This document shows positions 20,109-28,098 of a stretch of DNA of 35,258 nucleotides, piece by piece (position 1 is the stretch's first letter; each line of letters opens with the position of its first letter). This stretch comes from Modestobacter muralis (lineage in GTDB: Bacteria > Actinomycetota > Actinomycetes > Mycobacteriales > Geodermatophilaceae). The notes under the pieces are model-generated. The model searched no databases and had not been told where the DNA came from. It saw only the letters and a program-made list of their open reading frames with translations. The position numbers and the translations under genes are program-made. The stretch is from contig NZ_JAAGWH010000031.1 of assembly GCF_010682105.1 (NCBI RefSeq), forward strand, positions 1 to 35,258. The letters run 5' to 3'.

Positions 20109-20162
20109 CAGACCACTCCCGTGCACGCTGTCGGCATCGTCGCAGCGGCCGGGAGTGGTCTG
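20109..20162 (+). promoter_or_regulatory. 13-bp perfect inverted repeat enclosing the ispD start codon
   Basis: Bases 20109-20121 are exactly complementary to 20150-20162, leaving a 28-nt loop. The left arm ends on the first base of the GTG start and the right arm encodes the Gly-Ser-Gly-Leu of the IspD nucleotide-binding loop. In mRNA this would put the start codon at the base of a stable stem. No ribosome-binding site is visible. Confidence 0.5.
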
Positions 20163-20801
20163 CGTCTGGGGGCGGAGATCCCCAAGGCGCTCGTGCCGCT
20201 CGACGGCCGGCCCTTGGTCGTCTGGGCGGTGGAGTCGCTGCGTGCCGGCGGGGTGGCCGAGGTCGTCGTGGCCGTCCCCGCGCCGCAGCGGGCCGCCTTC
20301 GTCGCCGTCCTCCCCGCTGACGTGCACGTCGTCGTGGGCGGTGACACCCGCACCGCCTCGGTGCGCGCGGCGCTGGCCGCCGCCCGCGAGCACGCCGACG
20401 CGGTGCTGGTGCACGACGCCGCCCGCCCGCTCACCCCGCCGGCAGTGGTCGCCCGGGTGCTCGCCGCGCTGGCCGCCGGTGCCCGCGCGGTCGTGCCGGT
20501 GCTGCCCGTCGTCGACACCACCGTCGTCGTGGACGCCGACGGCGTGGTGACCGCCGACGTCCCGCGCTCCCCGCTGCGCCGGGTGCAGACCCCGCAGGGC
20601 TTCGACCGGGCCACCCTCGTCGAGGCCTACGGGCGCGCCCACGGCACCGCCGCGGAGTTCACCGACGACGCCTCCGTCGTCCGGGCCGCCGGCATCCCGG
20701 TGCACACCGTGGCCGGTGACGAGCGCGCCGCCAAGATCACCGTGGCCCACGACCTCGCGCTGGCCGAGCTCCAGGTCGCCCGGGCGCAGGCGCCCGCGTG
20801 A
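20121..20801 (+). CDS. ispD: 2-C-methyl-D-erythritol 4-phosphate cytidylyltransferase
   Basis: IspD couples MEP to CTP, the third step of the non-mevalonate isoprenoid pathway. The 226-residue protein has the nucleotide-binding signature [20 protein letters not shown], the [11 protein letters not shown] motif and TPQGF, with TDDAS and KITVAHD near the end. Start GTG 20121 gives a normal length, but it has no Shine-Dalgarno sequence and sits in a hairpin. A CTG at 20064 in the same frame overlaps the carD stop (CTGA) and could be an unusual, coupled start adding 19 residues. It overlaps ispF by GTGA. Confidence 0.95.
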   Translation: MHAVGIVAAAGSGLRLGAEIPKALVPLDGRPLVVWAVESLRAGGVAEVVVAVPAPQRAAFVAVLPADVHVVVGGDTRTASVRAALAAAREHADAVLVHDAARPLTPPAVVARVLAALAAGARAVVPVLPVVDTTVVVDADGVVTADVPRSPLRRVQTPQGFDRATLVEAYGRAHGTAAEFTDDASVVRAAGIPVHTVAGDERAAKITVAHDLALAELQVARAQAPA

Positions 20802-21307
20802 CCGCGCCACTGCCCCGGGTCGGGCTCGGCACCGACGTGCACCCGGTCGAGCCCGGCCGGGCCTGCTGGCTGGCCGGCCTCGAGTGGCCCGGCGTCGACG
20901 GCTGCGCCGGGCACTCCGACGGCGACGTGGTCGCGCACGCGCTCACCGACGCGGTGCTGTCCGCCGCCGGGCTGGGCGACATCGGCGGGCTGCTGGGCAC
21001 CGACGACCCGCGCTGGGCCGGCGCCCGCGGCGTCGCCGTCCTCGAGCACGTCCGCGAGGTGCTGGCCGCGGCCGGCTGGCAGGTCGGCAACGCCGTCGTC
21101 CAGCTGGTCGGCAACAGCCCCAAGCTCAGCACCCGGCGGGCCGAGGCCGAGGCCGCGCTGTCCGCGGCCCTCGGGGCGCCGGTGACGGTCACCGCCACCA
21201 CCACCGACGGCCTCGGGCTGACCGGCCGCGGGGAGGGCCGGGCTGCGCTGGCGACCGCGCTCGTGGTCGAGAGCGGATCGATCACGACCGTAGGATCGCG
21301 GCCGTGA
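20798..21307 (+). CDS. ispF: 2-C-methyl-D-erythritol 2,4-cyclodiphosphate synthase
   Basis: IspF cyclises CDP-ME 2-phosphate to MEcPP with release of CMP. The 169-residue protein has the metal-binding DVH at residues 13-15, the [14 protein letters not shown] helix, GDIGG, the NSPKLSTRR segment and the C-terminal [14 protein letters not shown] motif, all standard. The start overlaps the ispD stop (GTGA). Its last codons contain the TAGGAT hexamer proposed as the -10 for cysS, and its stop overlaps the cysS start. Confidence 0.96.
   Translation: MTAPLPRVGLGTDVHPVEPGRACWLAGLEWPGVDGCAGHSDGDVVAHALTDAVLSAAGLGDIGGLLGTDDPRWAGARGVAVLEHVREVLAAAGWQVGNAVVQLVGNSPKLSTRRAEAEAALSAALGAPVTVTATTTDGLGLTGRGEGRAALATALVVESGSITTVGSRP
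21291..21306 (+). promoter_or_regulatory. Leaderless cysS promoter -10 (TAGGAT, 7 nt before GTG)
   Basis: TAGGAT at 21291-21296 lies inside the end of ispF and is 7 nt before GTG 21304. No ribosome-binding site is seen. cysS may be made both by coupling to ispF and from a leaderless mRNA. Confidence 0.55.
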
Positions 21308-22704
21308 GCCTCCGCCTGTACGACACGGCAGCACGTGCCGTGCGTGACTTCACGCCCCTGCGTGCAGGACAGGTCTCCATGTACGTCTGCGGCCTGACCG
21401 TGCAGGGGCCCCCGCACATCGGGCACGTGCGCTTCGCCCTCGCGTTCGACGTCCTGCGCCGCTGGCTGACCCACACCGGCCACGAGGTCACCTACGTCCG
21501 CAACGTCACCGACGTCGACGACAAGATCCTCGCCAAGTCCGCCGCGGCCGGTGAGCCGTGGTGGGCCTGGGCGTACGAGAACGAGCGGGCCGCCACCCGC
21601 GCCTACGAGGTGCTGGGCACCCTGCCGCCCACCTACGAGCCGCGGGCGACCGGGCACGTGCCGGAGATGGTCGAGCTGATCGCTGCGCTCATCGACCGCG
21701 GGCACGCCTACGCCGTCGACGGCGACGTGTACTTCGACGTCCGCTCGTTCCCGGCCTACGGCGAGCTGTCGGGTCAGAAGCTCGGTGAGCTGCAGGCGGC
21801 CGCCGACACCGAGACCGACGAGCGCAAGCACGACCCGCGCGACTTCGCGCTCTGGAAGGGCGTCAAGGACGGCGAGCCCAGCACCGCCTCGTGGGCCACC
21901 CCCTGGGGCCGCGGCCGCCCGGGCTGGCACCTCGAGTGCTCGGCGATGGCCGAGAAGTACCTCGGCCCGGACTTCGACCTGCACGGCGGCGGGCTGGACC
22001 TGCGCTTCCCGCACCACGAGAACGAGCGCGCCCAGTCCCAGGCCGCCGGTCACGGGTTCGCCCGGTACTGGCTGCACAACGCCTGGGTCACCATGGGCGG
22101 GGAGAAGATGAGCAAGTCGCTGGGCAACACGCTGCTGGTCGACGAGGTCGTCCAGCGGGTGCGCCCGGTCGAGCTGCGCTACTACCTGGTGGCCCCGCAC
22201 TACCGCTCCATGATCGAGTTCAGTGAGCCCGCGCTCGCCGAGGCCGCCACCGCCTACCAGCGGCTGGAGTCCTTCGTGCGCCGGGCCGCCGAGGTCGTCG
22301 GCTCCGACGCCGGGACCCCCGAGCTGCCCGCCGCCTTCACCGCCGCGCTGGACGACGACCTGAGCACCCCGGCCGCCGTCGCGGTCGTGCACGAGGTCGT
22401 CACCCGGGGCAACACCGCGCTCGCCGCCGACGACACCGAGGGCCTGGCCGCGGCGCTGGGCGCCGTCCGGGCCATGCTCGGCGTCCTCGGCCTCGACCCG
22501 CTCCACCCGCAGTGGGCCGACGCCGGCGGCGACCGCCGCCTGGCGCAGGCCACCGACGGCCTGGTCCAGCTCGCGCTGGACCAGCGTGCTGCGGCGCGCG
22601 CCCGCAAGGACTACGCGGCCGCCGATGCCATCCGTGACCAGCTCGGCGCCCTGGGCGTGCAGGTCGAGGACACCCCCCAGGGCACACGATGGGAGCTGAC
22701 CTGA
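21304..22704 (+). CDS. cysS: Cysteinyl-tRNA synthetase
   Basis: CysS charges tRNA-Cys. The 466-residue class I synthetase has zinc ligand Cys29 in YVCG, the HIGH motif at residues 38-41 (PHIGHVR), [11 protein letters not shown], the second zinc region GWHLECSAM with [15 protein letters not shown], and the KMSKS loop ([12 protein letters not shown]). The C-terminal helical bundle and the small domain ending in [20 protein letters not shown] are complete. It is CysS rather than the mycothiol ligase MshC, because the tRNA-binding C-terminal domain is present and the order matches Rv3580c (cysS1). Its stop shares one base with the rlmB start (TGATG). Confidence 0.96.
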   Translation: MSLRLYDTAARAVRDFTPLRAGQVSMYVCGLTVQGPPHIGHVRFALAFDVLRRWLTHTGHEVTYVRNVTDVDDKILAKSAAAGEPWWAWAYENERAATRAYEVLGTLPPTYEPRATGHVPEMVELIAALIDRGHAYAVDGDVYFDVRSFPAYGELSGQKLGELQAAADTETDERKHDPRDFALWKGVKDGEPSTASWATPWGRGRPGWHLECSAMAEKYLGPDFDLHGGGLDLRFPHHENERAQSQAAGHGFARYWLHNAWVTMGGEKMSKSLGNTLLVDEVVQRVRPVELRYYLVAPHYRSMIEFSEPALAEAATAYQRLESFVRRAAEVVGSDAGTPELPAAFTAALDDDLSTPAAVAVVHEVVTRGNTALAADDTEGLAAALGAVRAMLGVLGLDPLHPQWADAGGDRRLAQATDGLVQLALDQRAAARARKDYAAADAIRDQLGALGVQVEDTPQGTRWELT

Positions 22705-23672
22705 TGGCCGGCAACAGCCAACGACGCGGCCGCTCGGAAGGTGCGGGCAAGAAGACCGCCACCGCCGGGACCGGCGGCAAGAACCGCCGCTCTCTGGCGG
22801 GGCGAGGTGCGACCCCCAAGGCCACCGACCGACCGCACCACCCGGCGTACCGGGCGGCCAAGGCCGCCGCCGCCCGCCAGGACAACCGGCAGCGGGTGCA
22901 GCGGCGCAACGCCGAGGCCCCCGAGCTGCTGCTCGGCCGCAACCCGGTCCTCGAGGCGCTGCGGGCGGCGATCCCGGCGACCGCGCTCTACGTGGTCACC
23001 GGCGACACCACCCGCGGTGGCACCGACGAGCGGATCGCGGAGTCGGTGCAGCTGGCCGCCGACCGCGGGCTGCCGCTGCTCGAGGTGGGCAAGGCCGAGT
23101 TCGACCGGATGAGCGACCACGCGCTGCACCAGGGCATCGGCCTGATGGTGCCGCCGTACGACTACGCCCACCCCGACGACCTGCTCGACATCGCCCGCGA
23201 CTCCGGCCGTCCGCCGCTGATCGTGGCGCTGGACGGCGTCACCGACCCGCGCAACCTGGGCGCGATCATCCGCTCGGCCGCGGCCTTCGATGCCCACGGG
23301 CTCGTCGTCCCTGAGCGCCGCGCGGTGGGCATGACCGGCTCGGCCTGGCGCACCAGCGCCGGTGCCGCGGCCCGGCTGCGGGTGGCCCGGGCGGTCAACC
23401 TCGCCCGTGCCCTCGGCTCGTACCAGGACGCCGGCCTGCAGACGGTCGGCCTGGCCGCCGACGGCGAGATGGGCATCCACGAGTACGACGGCTTCGCCGA
23501 CCCGATCGCCCTGGTGGTCGGGGCCGAGGGCGCCGGGCTGTCCCGGCTGGTGCGCGAGCGCTGCGACGTGGTGCTGTCCATCCCGATCACCAAGGACACC
23601 GAGTCGCTGAACGTCAGCGTCGCGGCCGGCATCGCCCTGTTCGCCGCAGCCTCCGCCCGCCGCTCGCTGTAG
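22704..23672 (+). CDS. rlmB: 23S rRNA (guanosine 2'-O)-methyltransferase, RlmB/TrmH family
   Basis: This SPOUT enzyme methylates a ribose in rRNA using S-adenosylmethionine. The 322-residue protein has a basic, disordered N-terminal extension (~75 residues rich in Lys, Arg, Gly and Ala), the substrate-binding domain ([13 protein letters not shown]) and the trefoil-knot catalytic domain. The three family motifs are [27 protein letters not shown] and [24 protein letters not shown] 22704 has GGGAG 8 nt upstream and overlaps the cysS stop; an ATG at 22689 would lie inside cysS. Which rRNA position it modifies is not visible; RlmB is the closest named member. It ends the carD-isp-cysS group with a strong hairpin. 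Confidence 0.92.
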   Translation: MAGNSQRRGRSEGAGKKTATAGTGGKNRRSLAGRGATPKATDRPHHPAYRAAKAAAARQDNRQRVQRRNAEAPELLLGRNPVLEALRAAIPATALYVVTGDTTRGGTDERIAESVQLAADRGLPLLEVGKAEFDRMSDHALHQGIGLMVPPYDYAHPDDLLDIARDSGRPPLIVALDGVTDPRNLGAIIRSAAAFDAHGLVVPERRAVGMTGSAWRTSAGAAARLRVARAVNLARALGSYQDAGLQTVGLAADGEMGIHEYDGFADPIALVVGAEGAGLSRLVRERCDVVLSIPITKDTESLNVSVAAGIALFAAASARRSL

Positions 23673-23675
23673 GCC

Positions 23676-23712
23676 CACCGCCGGCCGTCTCCCTGGAGGG
23701 CGGCCGGCGGTG
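23676..23712 (+). terminator. rlmB terminator hairpin
   Basis: CACCGCCGGCCG (23676-23687) pairs perfectly with 23701-23712, and the loop contains a further CCCT/AGGG mini-stem. It starts 3 bp after the stop. Confidence 0.85.
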
Positions 23713-23718
23713 CGCGAG

Positions 23719-23767
23719 ATCTGCGTTCTCGGGGCCCAGCGGGCCCGGAGGCCACGAGAGCGCAGAT
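23719..23767. repeat. 18-bp near-perfect inverted repeat with GGGCCC-rich loop
   Basis: ATCTGCGTTCTCGGGGCC (23719-23736) is complementary to 23750-23767 with two mismatches, one of them a possible G-U pair. It follows the rlmB terminator by 6 bp. Its outer sequence (GATC, TGCGT, CTC, GGC in order) resembles the palindrome at 11419. Confidence 0.75.
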
Positions 23768-23918
23768 GTCGTACGGCCCGTGGCGCGCGACCCGGCTGTG
23801 CGACCCGGGGCGGAGCCCGCGGAGACGTGCGACCCTGGAGGGGAGCCCGGTGAGCGGGCCTCCCGGACGAGCGGCGCCGTACCCGGACAGCGACAAGACG
23901 GCGACCGTGGGAGCCCTC

Positions 23919-24233
23919 GTGTACTGGTTCGTCCTCGTCCTGTCCGGTGCCCTCGAGGCGGTCTGGGCCAACGCCCTGGACCGCTCGGAGAGCTTCTCGA
24001 AGCCCGGCCCGGTCGTCGTCTTCGTGGTCGCGCTGGCCGGGAGCATGGCCGGGCTGGCCTACGCCCTCCGCGGCCTGCCGGTCGGTACCGCCTACGCCGT
24101 CTGGGTGGGCATCGGCGCCGCACTGACCGCCGGGTACGCCATGGCGTCGGGGCAGGAGCAGGCCTCGGTGGTGCGCGTCCTGCTGCTGCTGGGCATCGTC
24201 GGCTGCGTCGCCGGGCTCAAGCTGGTGTCCTGA
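23919..24233 (+). CDS. Small multidrug resistance family transporter, guanidinium exporter (Gdx/SugE)-like
   Basis: SMR proteins are four-helix membrane antiporters that work as dimers. With GTG 23919 (GGGAG five bases upstream) the protein has 104 residues. It carries Glu13, Trp16, Ser42, Tyr59 and Trp62, which are, as I remember, exactly the substrate-site residues of the guanidinium exporter Gdx-Clo at the same numbers. GLPVGTAYAVWVGIGA and the GLKL ending also favour Gdx over EmrE. The match confirms the start. Differences from typical Gdx are ANALDRS where AIALKYS is usual, and ASGQEQ in place of the usual GE-containing loop. An in-frame ATG far upstream (23766) would add a non-membrane stretch. 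It ends 4 bp from the convergent DUF445 gene. Confidence 0.85.
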   Translation: MYWFVLVLSGALEAVWANALDRSESFSKPGPVVVFVVALAGSMAGLAYALRGLPVGTAYAVWVGIGAALTAGYAMASGQEQASVVRVLLLLGIVGCVAGLKLVS

Positions 24234-24237
24234 CCGC

Positions 24238-25515
24238 TCAGGACAGCAGCTGCGCCACCGTGTAGATCACCAGACCGGCCAGCCCGCCGACGACGGTGCC
24301 GTTGACCCGGATCCACTGCAGGTCCCGGCCCACCTGCAGCTCGATCCGCCGGCTGGTCTCCTCGGTGTCCCAGCGGGCGACGGTGGTGCCGACCAGGTCC
24401 GCGGCGTCGCCGGCGAAGCGCTCGACGGCCCAGCCCGCACCCCGGCGGAACTGCCGCTGCACCAGCTCGCGGATCGTCGGGTCGCTCTGCAGAAGCCGGG
24501 CACCGGCCAGGACCAGCCGCACGGTCCGCGCCCGCAGCTCGGAGTCCGGGTCGGCGGCGGCGGTGACCACGCCGTCCTTGGCGGTGCTCCACAGCGACCC
24601 CGACCAGGTGCGCACCGCCGGGTGCTCGAGCACCTCGGCCTTGAACTGCTCGACCCGGGCGGCGGCGTCGGGGTCGGTGCGCAGGGCGTGCACGTAGCGG
24701 CGCAGCCGCCGGTCGTAGACCTGCCGCACCGGGTGCCCGGGGTCGGCGCCCACCTCGGCGAGGAAGCCGCGCAGCAGGTCGAAGACCCGGTCGAACACCC
24801 GGTCGTCGACCCAGTCGGGCACCCACGCGGGGGAGGCGTCGCCCAGTCGGGTGCGGAACACCAGCCGGTTGTCGGCGAGGAACTCCGCCAGCCCGGTCAG
24901 CCCCGCCGACAGCACCTCCTGGTGACGGTCGCCGTCGACGGCCAGCTCCAGCACGCGGGCCAGACCGGGGGCGGCCGGGGTGTCGCGGAGCTTGCGGTCG
25001 ACGAACGCCGACACCGCCTGCTGCACCTCGTCGTCCTCGATGAGGTCGGTGAGGGCGCCCAGCGCCTTGCCCGCGTCCCCGGCCAGCCGCTCGGCCCGGC
25101 CGGGGGAGGCCAGGAAGGCCCCCAGCCGGCCGGGGACGTCGACGCCGTCCAGCCGCTCCTCGACCACGCGCCGGGTCAGGAAGTTCTCCTGGACGAAGGT
25201 GCCCAGGCTGGTGCCGATCTGGTCCTTCTTGCGCGGGATGACGGCGGTGTGCGGGATCGGCAGCCCCATCGGGTGCCGGAACAGTGCGGTGACGGCGAAC
25301 CAGTCGGCCAGCGCGCCGATCATCGAGGCCTCGGCGGTCGCCCGGACGTAGCCGACCCAGGTACGGTCCCCGCCGAACAGGACGCAGGCGAGGAAGACCG
25401 CGGCGGCGAGCACGAACAGGCCGGTCGCCAGGCGCTTCATCCTCGCCAGGTCGCGGGCCCGGGCGGGGTCGTCCAGCGAGCCGGTGAGCGGGACGTTCGG
25501 GAGAGGAGCCGGCAC
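24238..25515 (-). CDS. DUF445 family membrane protein (YjiN-like)
   Basis: The 425-residue protein has a hydrophobic segment at about residues 30-48, then the family hallmark GALADWFAVTALFRHPMGLPIPHTAVIPRKKDQIG (residues ~67-101). A long helical region and a C-terminal hydrophobic segment (GTVVGGLAGLVIYTVAQLL) follow. The family is widespread in bacteria; its role is unknown. Long helices between the two membrane anchors suggest a coiled-coil-like extracytoplasmic or cytoplasmic domain. GTG 25515 is supported by TACGCT 7 nt upstream, a leaderless pattern. It converges with the SMR transporter with only 4 bp between the stops. Confidence 0.9.
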   Translation of the reverse strand: MPAPLPNVPLTGSLDDPARARDLARMKRLATGLFVLAAAVFLACVLFGGDRTWVGYVRATAEASMIGALADWFAVTALFRHPMGLPIPHTAVIPRKKDQIGTSLGTFVQENFLTRRVVEERLDGVDVPGRLGAFLASPGRAERLAGDAGKALGALTDLIEDDEVQQAVSAFVDRKLRDTPAAPGLARVLELAVDGDRHQEVLSAGLTGLAEFLADNRLVFRTRLGDASPAWVPDWVDDRVFDRVFDLLRGFLAEVGADPGHPVRQVYDRRLRRYVHALRTDPDAAARVEQFKAEVLEHPAVRTWSGSLWSTAKDGVVTAAADPDSELRARTVRLVLAGARLLQSDPTIRELVQRQFRRGAGWAVERFAGDAADLVGTTVARWDTEETSRRIELQVGRDLQWIRVNGTVVGGLAGLVIYTVAQLLS

Positions 25516-25528
25516 CCGGTCGAGCGTA
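25513..25528 (-). promoter_or_regulatory. Leaderless DUF445 promoter -10 (TACGCT, 7 nt before GTG)
   Basis: On the minus strand TACGCT (25528-25523) is followed by 7 nt and GTG 25515. There is no Shine-Dalgarno sequence. Confidence 0.5.
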
Positions 25529-25615
25529 GGTGGTGCGGACGTGCGACGACCCCGGGGCCGTGGGCGGCGGCTCCGGGGTCGTCGGTCCGTGCGCCGGCCC
25601 GGTTCGGCCCTGCGG

Positions 25616-25665
25616 CAGGGACCCGCCCCGAGCGTGCGAGGGGTGGGGGGCAGCAGGGTCCTTCT
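25616..25665 (-). terminator. Post-stop hairpin element after the HtrA-type gene
   Basis: Directly after the stop the minus strand reads GAAGGACCC, a C-rich tract, CCCCTCGCACGCTCGGGG, then GGGTCC. GGACCC/GGGTCC outer arms and CCCC/GGGG inner arms can pair. It is closely related to elements after disA and the DUF5313 gene. Confidence 0.65.
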
Positions 25666-27180
25666 TCAGTCGGAGGCGGCGTCGAGGGTGACGTCGACCG
25701 TGGAGCTGGCCGTGCCGCGGCGGATGGTCAGGGTCACCGTGTCGCCGGGCGCAGAGCCGCGGACGGCGGCGGTCAGCTCGGTGGAGGTGGTGACGATCCG
25801 GTCGCCGACCGCGGTGATCACGTCGCCGGCCTGCAGACCCGCGTCCGCGGCCGGGGAGCCGTCGGACACCGTGGCCAGTTGGGCGCCGCTGCCGACGGCC
25901 GAGCCGGCGGAGGACGCCGTGCTGGCGCTGACCCCGAGCAGGGCGTGGCTGGCCTTGCCGGTGTCGATGATCTCCTGGGCGATCCGCTGGGCGCTGTTGG
26001 CCGGGATGGCGAAGCCGACGCCGATGTTGCCGCTCTGGCCGGACTCCTGGCCGCCGGCGCCGGAGGCGGCGACCGTGGCGATGGCGGTGTTGATCCCGAC
26101 CACCTCGCCGGCCCCGTTGACCAGCGCGCCCCCGGAGTTGCCCGGGTTGATCGCCGCGTCGGTCTGGAGCGCGTCGATCACCGTGCTGTCGTCCTGGGTC
26201 GAGCCGGTCTGCACCGCGCGGTTGGTGGCGCTGATGATCCCGTCGGTGACGGTGTTCGACAGCCCGAGCGGCGCGCCGATGGCCACGGCGGCGTCGCCCA
26301 CCTGGACGGCGTCGGAGTCGGCGAACGTGGCCGGGGTCAGCCCCGAGGCGTCGGTCAGCTTCACCACGGCGAGGTCGGAGGTCGGGTCGGTGCCCACCAC
26401 GGTGGCGGCGTAGAGCGTGCCGTCGGCGGTGCGCACCTGGACGGCCGCCTGGTCGGTGGCGCTGTCGAGGGTGACGACGTGGTTGTTGGTCACCACGTAG
26501 CCGTCGGCGGTCATGATGACGCCGGACCCCGAGCCGGACCCGGAGCCCGAGCTGACGTAGATGGTCACCACGCTGGGGGAGGCCTTGCCGGCGGCCGCCG
26601 TCGCGGTGGTGGCGTTCTGCGGGTCGTTGATGACGACGGTCTGCGCGCTGGGCGCGTTCGCGGAGGTCGCGGAGTCGTCGTCGGCGACGGCCACCACCCC
26701 GGCGCCCACGCCACCGCCGATCAGGGCGCCGGCGGCGACCAGGCCGACCGCCCCGAGCTTCCAGCGGCCGCTGCGGGCCGGCTTGGCCGGTGCTCCGGAC
26801 TGGAACGCGGGCGGGAGGCCGCCGGCCTGCGCCGTCGCCTGGTGGTAGCCGGGGGTCCCGTACCCGGCCGGCGGCCAGGGCTGCCCCGGGGAGGCGAACT
26901 GCTGGGTCGGCTGCTGCGGTGCCCCGCCGGCCGGTGGGAACTGCCGGGCGTCGGCGGCGTGCGGCCCGGCGCCGTAGGGGTGCTGGGACCCGTAGGGGGC
27001 CTGCGCGCCCCAGGGCGACTGCGGGGCGGAGGACGGCTGGCCGACGAAGGGCGCCTGGCCTCCGGTGGGCTGCTGCGGGGACGTCGCGGCGTCGGGCCGG
27101 GGTGCCCACGCGGAGCTGCCCCCGGCGTTCGGGTCCGTGCCGTGCCCGTTCTCGTCGGCCGGGCGGTTGTGCTCACTCAC
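25666..27180 (-). CDS. HtrA/DegP-type serine protease with PDZ domain, membrane-anchored
   Basis: These proteases act in the cell envelope on damaged proteins. The 504-residue protein has a cytoplasmic Pro/Gln/Gly-rich region (residues 1-~135), one membrane segment (LGAVGLVAAGALIGGGVGAGVVAV), then a trypsin-like domain. The triad is visible: His in VVTNNHVV, Asp in SDLAVVKL and Ser in NPGNSGGAL. A PDZ domain begins near LLGVSAST and contains AGLQAGDVITAVG. The usual GSG motif before the His is stretched to a SGSGSGSGSG run. GTG 27180 has GGGAGG 8 nt upstream. It resembles mycobacterial PepD/HtrB-type enzymes, but I cannot assign a specific ortholog. Confidence 0.93.
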   Translation of the reverse strand: MSEHNRPADENGHGTDPNAGGSSAWAPRPDAATSPQQPTGGQAPFVGQPSSAPQSPWGAQAPYGSQHPYGAGPHAADARQFPPAGGAPQQPTQQFASPGQPWPPAGYGTPGYHQATAQAGGLPPAFQSGAPAKPARSGRWKLGAVGLVAAGALIGGGVGAGVVAVADDDSATSANAPSAQTVVINDPQNATTATAAAGKASPSVVTIYVSSGSGSGSGSGVIMTADGYVVTNNHVVTLDSATDQAAVQVRTADGTLYAATVVGTDPTSDLAVVKLTDASGLTPATFADSDAVQVGDAAVAIGAPLGLSNTVTDGIISATNRAVQTGSTQDDSTVIDALQTDAAINPGNSGGALVNGAGEVVGINTAIATVAASGAGGQESGQSGNIGVGFAIPANSAQRIAQEIIDTGKASHALLGVSASTASSAGSAVGSGAQLATVSDGSPAADAGLQAGDVITAVGDRIVTTSTELTAAVRGSAPGDTVTLTIRRGTASSTVDVTLDAASD

Positions 27181-27402
27181 GGGTCGTCCCTCCCACTCAC
27201 CGCAGGACCTCCCTGCCGTGCTGATCCCACTGTGCGGTCCTGGACTGGCCCGGGACTGGTGGTGCGCTGTGAGTTCCCTGGACGCGCCGTCTCATGCCCT
27301 GGCGTGTCGGGTCCGGGGCGGAGGGTGATCTTGTCTGGATCGGGGCAGGGAGGACCAGCTGCGGGGGGCGCCCTCCCGCCGATCCGTCCCCCGGAGGCCC
27401 CG

Positions 27403-28056
27403 GTGCCCGTGCGCCCGCTCCTCGCCCGTTGCGGGCTCGCCCTGCTGGTGCTCCTCGGTGCCGTGCTCGCCGCGGTCGGCGGCATCGCCATCGGTGGCGC
27501 CGGGCTGCTCGCCGTGGCGCTGTCCGGCGCCGTGGCTGCCTGCCTGGGGGCGGGGATCGCCCGCGAGGGCGACGACCCGCGCCGGGCACCCGCGGACACC
27601 GCCCTGCGCGCCGCCGCCGGCACCGTCGCCGGGCTGCTGCTGATCAGCGGCTGCGTCGTCCTCGCCGGGTCCGCCGTGGCCGTGCTGGCGGTGGTCGCGG
27701 TCCTGGGGCTGCTGCTGGCCCGGTGGGGGCTGCGGGCGGCGCGGGCGGCCCGGGTGGACGCACGGACGCCGGCGACCAGGACGTCCCTGGTGGGCGGGGA
27801 CGACGGGCGCTGGGTGCACGGGCTGTCGGTGCAGGAGCTGGGCCGGGAGTGGGTGCGCAGCTCCGCCGCGCTGGCCGCGGCCCGCGACCCGTTCACCCGG
27901 CAGGAGCTGGTCCGCCGCCGGCAGGAGGCCCTCGACGAGCTGGAGCGGCGCGACCCCGCGGGTTTCGCCCGCTGGCTCGAGGGCGGCGCCACGGCCGACA
28001 GCGACCCGGCCGAGTACGTCTCCGGCGACCCGGCCGCGGGGTCCGAGGCCGCCTGA
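27403..28056 (+). CDS. Membrane protein of unknown function with C-terminal helical domain
   Basis: The 217-residue protein has about four hydrophobic segments in its first ~110 residues (LALLVLLGAVLAAVGG; AGLLAVALSGAVAACLG; AGTVAGLLLISGCVVLAG; VAVLAVVAVLGLLLARWG). A soluble, charged region follows, with LGREWVRSSAAL, RQELVRRRQEALDELERRDPAGFARWL and an acidic tail. The LDELERRDPAGFARWL stretch is a pattern I associate with actinobacterial proteins of unknown function; I cannot name the family. GTG 27403 has GGAGG five bases upstream. It diverges from the HtrA-type gene across 222 bp and ends at a bidirectional terminator. Confidence 0.8.
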   Translation: MPVRPLLARCGLALLVLLGAVLAAVGGIAIGGAGLLAVALSGAVAACLGAGIAREGDDPRRAPADTALRAAAGTVAGLLLISGCVVLAGSAVAVLAVVAVLGLLLARWGLRAARAARVDARTPATRTSLVGGDDGRWVHGLSVQELGREWVRSSAALAAARDPFTRQELVRRRQEALDELERRDPAGFARWLEGGATADSDPAEYVSGDPAAGSEAA

Positions 28057-28061
28057 GCCCG

Positions 28062-28094
28062 GCGGCTGCCCGGCCGCCGGGACCGGGCAGCCGC
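28062..28094. terminator. Bidirectional terminator between convergent genes
   Basis: GCGGCTGCCCGG (28062-28073) pairs perfectly with 28083-28094 around a 9-nt loop. It fills the 42-bp gap between two convergent stops. Confidence 0.85.
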
Positions 28095-28098
28095 GCGG

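Noticed and set aside
26530-26560. (GS)n-like microsatellite in the HtrA-type gene as a phase-variation site
   Set aside because: The repeat unit keeps the frame when its number changes by whole codons, codons are mixed, and flexible Ser/Gly runs are common before the HtrA active-site His.
24092-27109. Very long minus-strand reading of about 1000 codons
   Set aside because: It overlaps the real DUF445 and HtrA-type genes in another frame, is dominated by Arg, Gly, Pro and Ala, and has no domain. Such shadows are expected at this GC content.
24622-27402. Plus-strand reading running into the membrane protein at 27403
   Set aside because: It is antisense to DUF445 and the HtrA gene with shadow-like composition. 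Only the part from GTG 27403 has membrane segments and a ribosome site.
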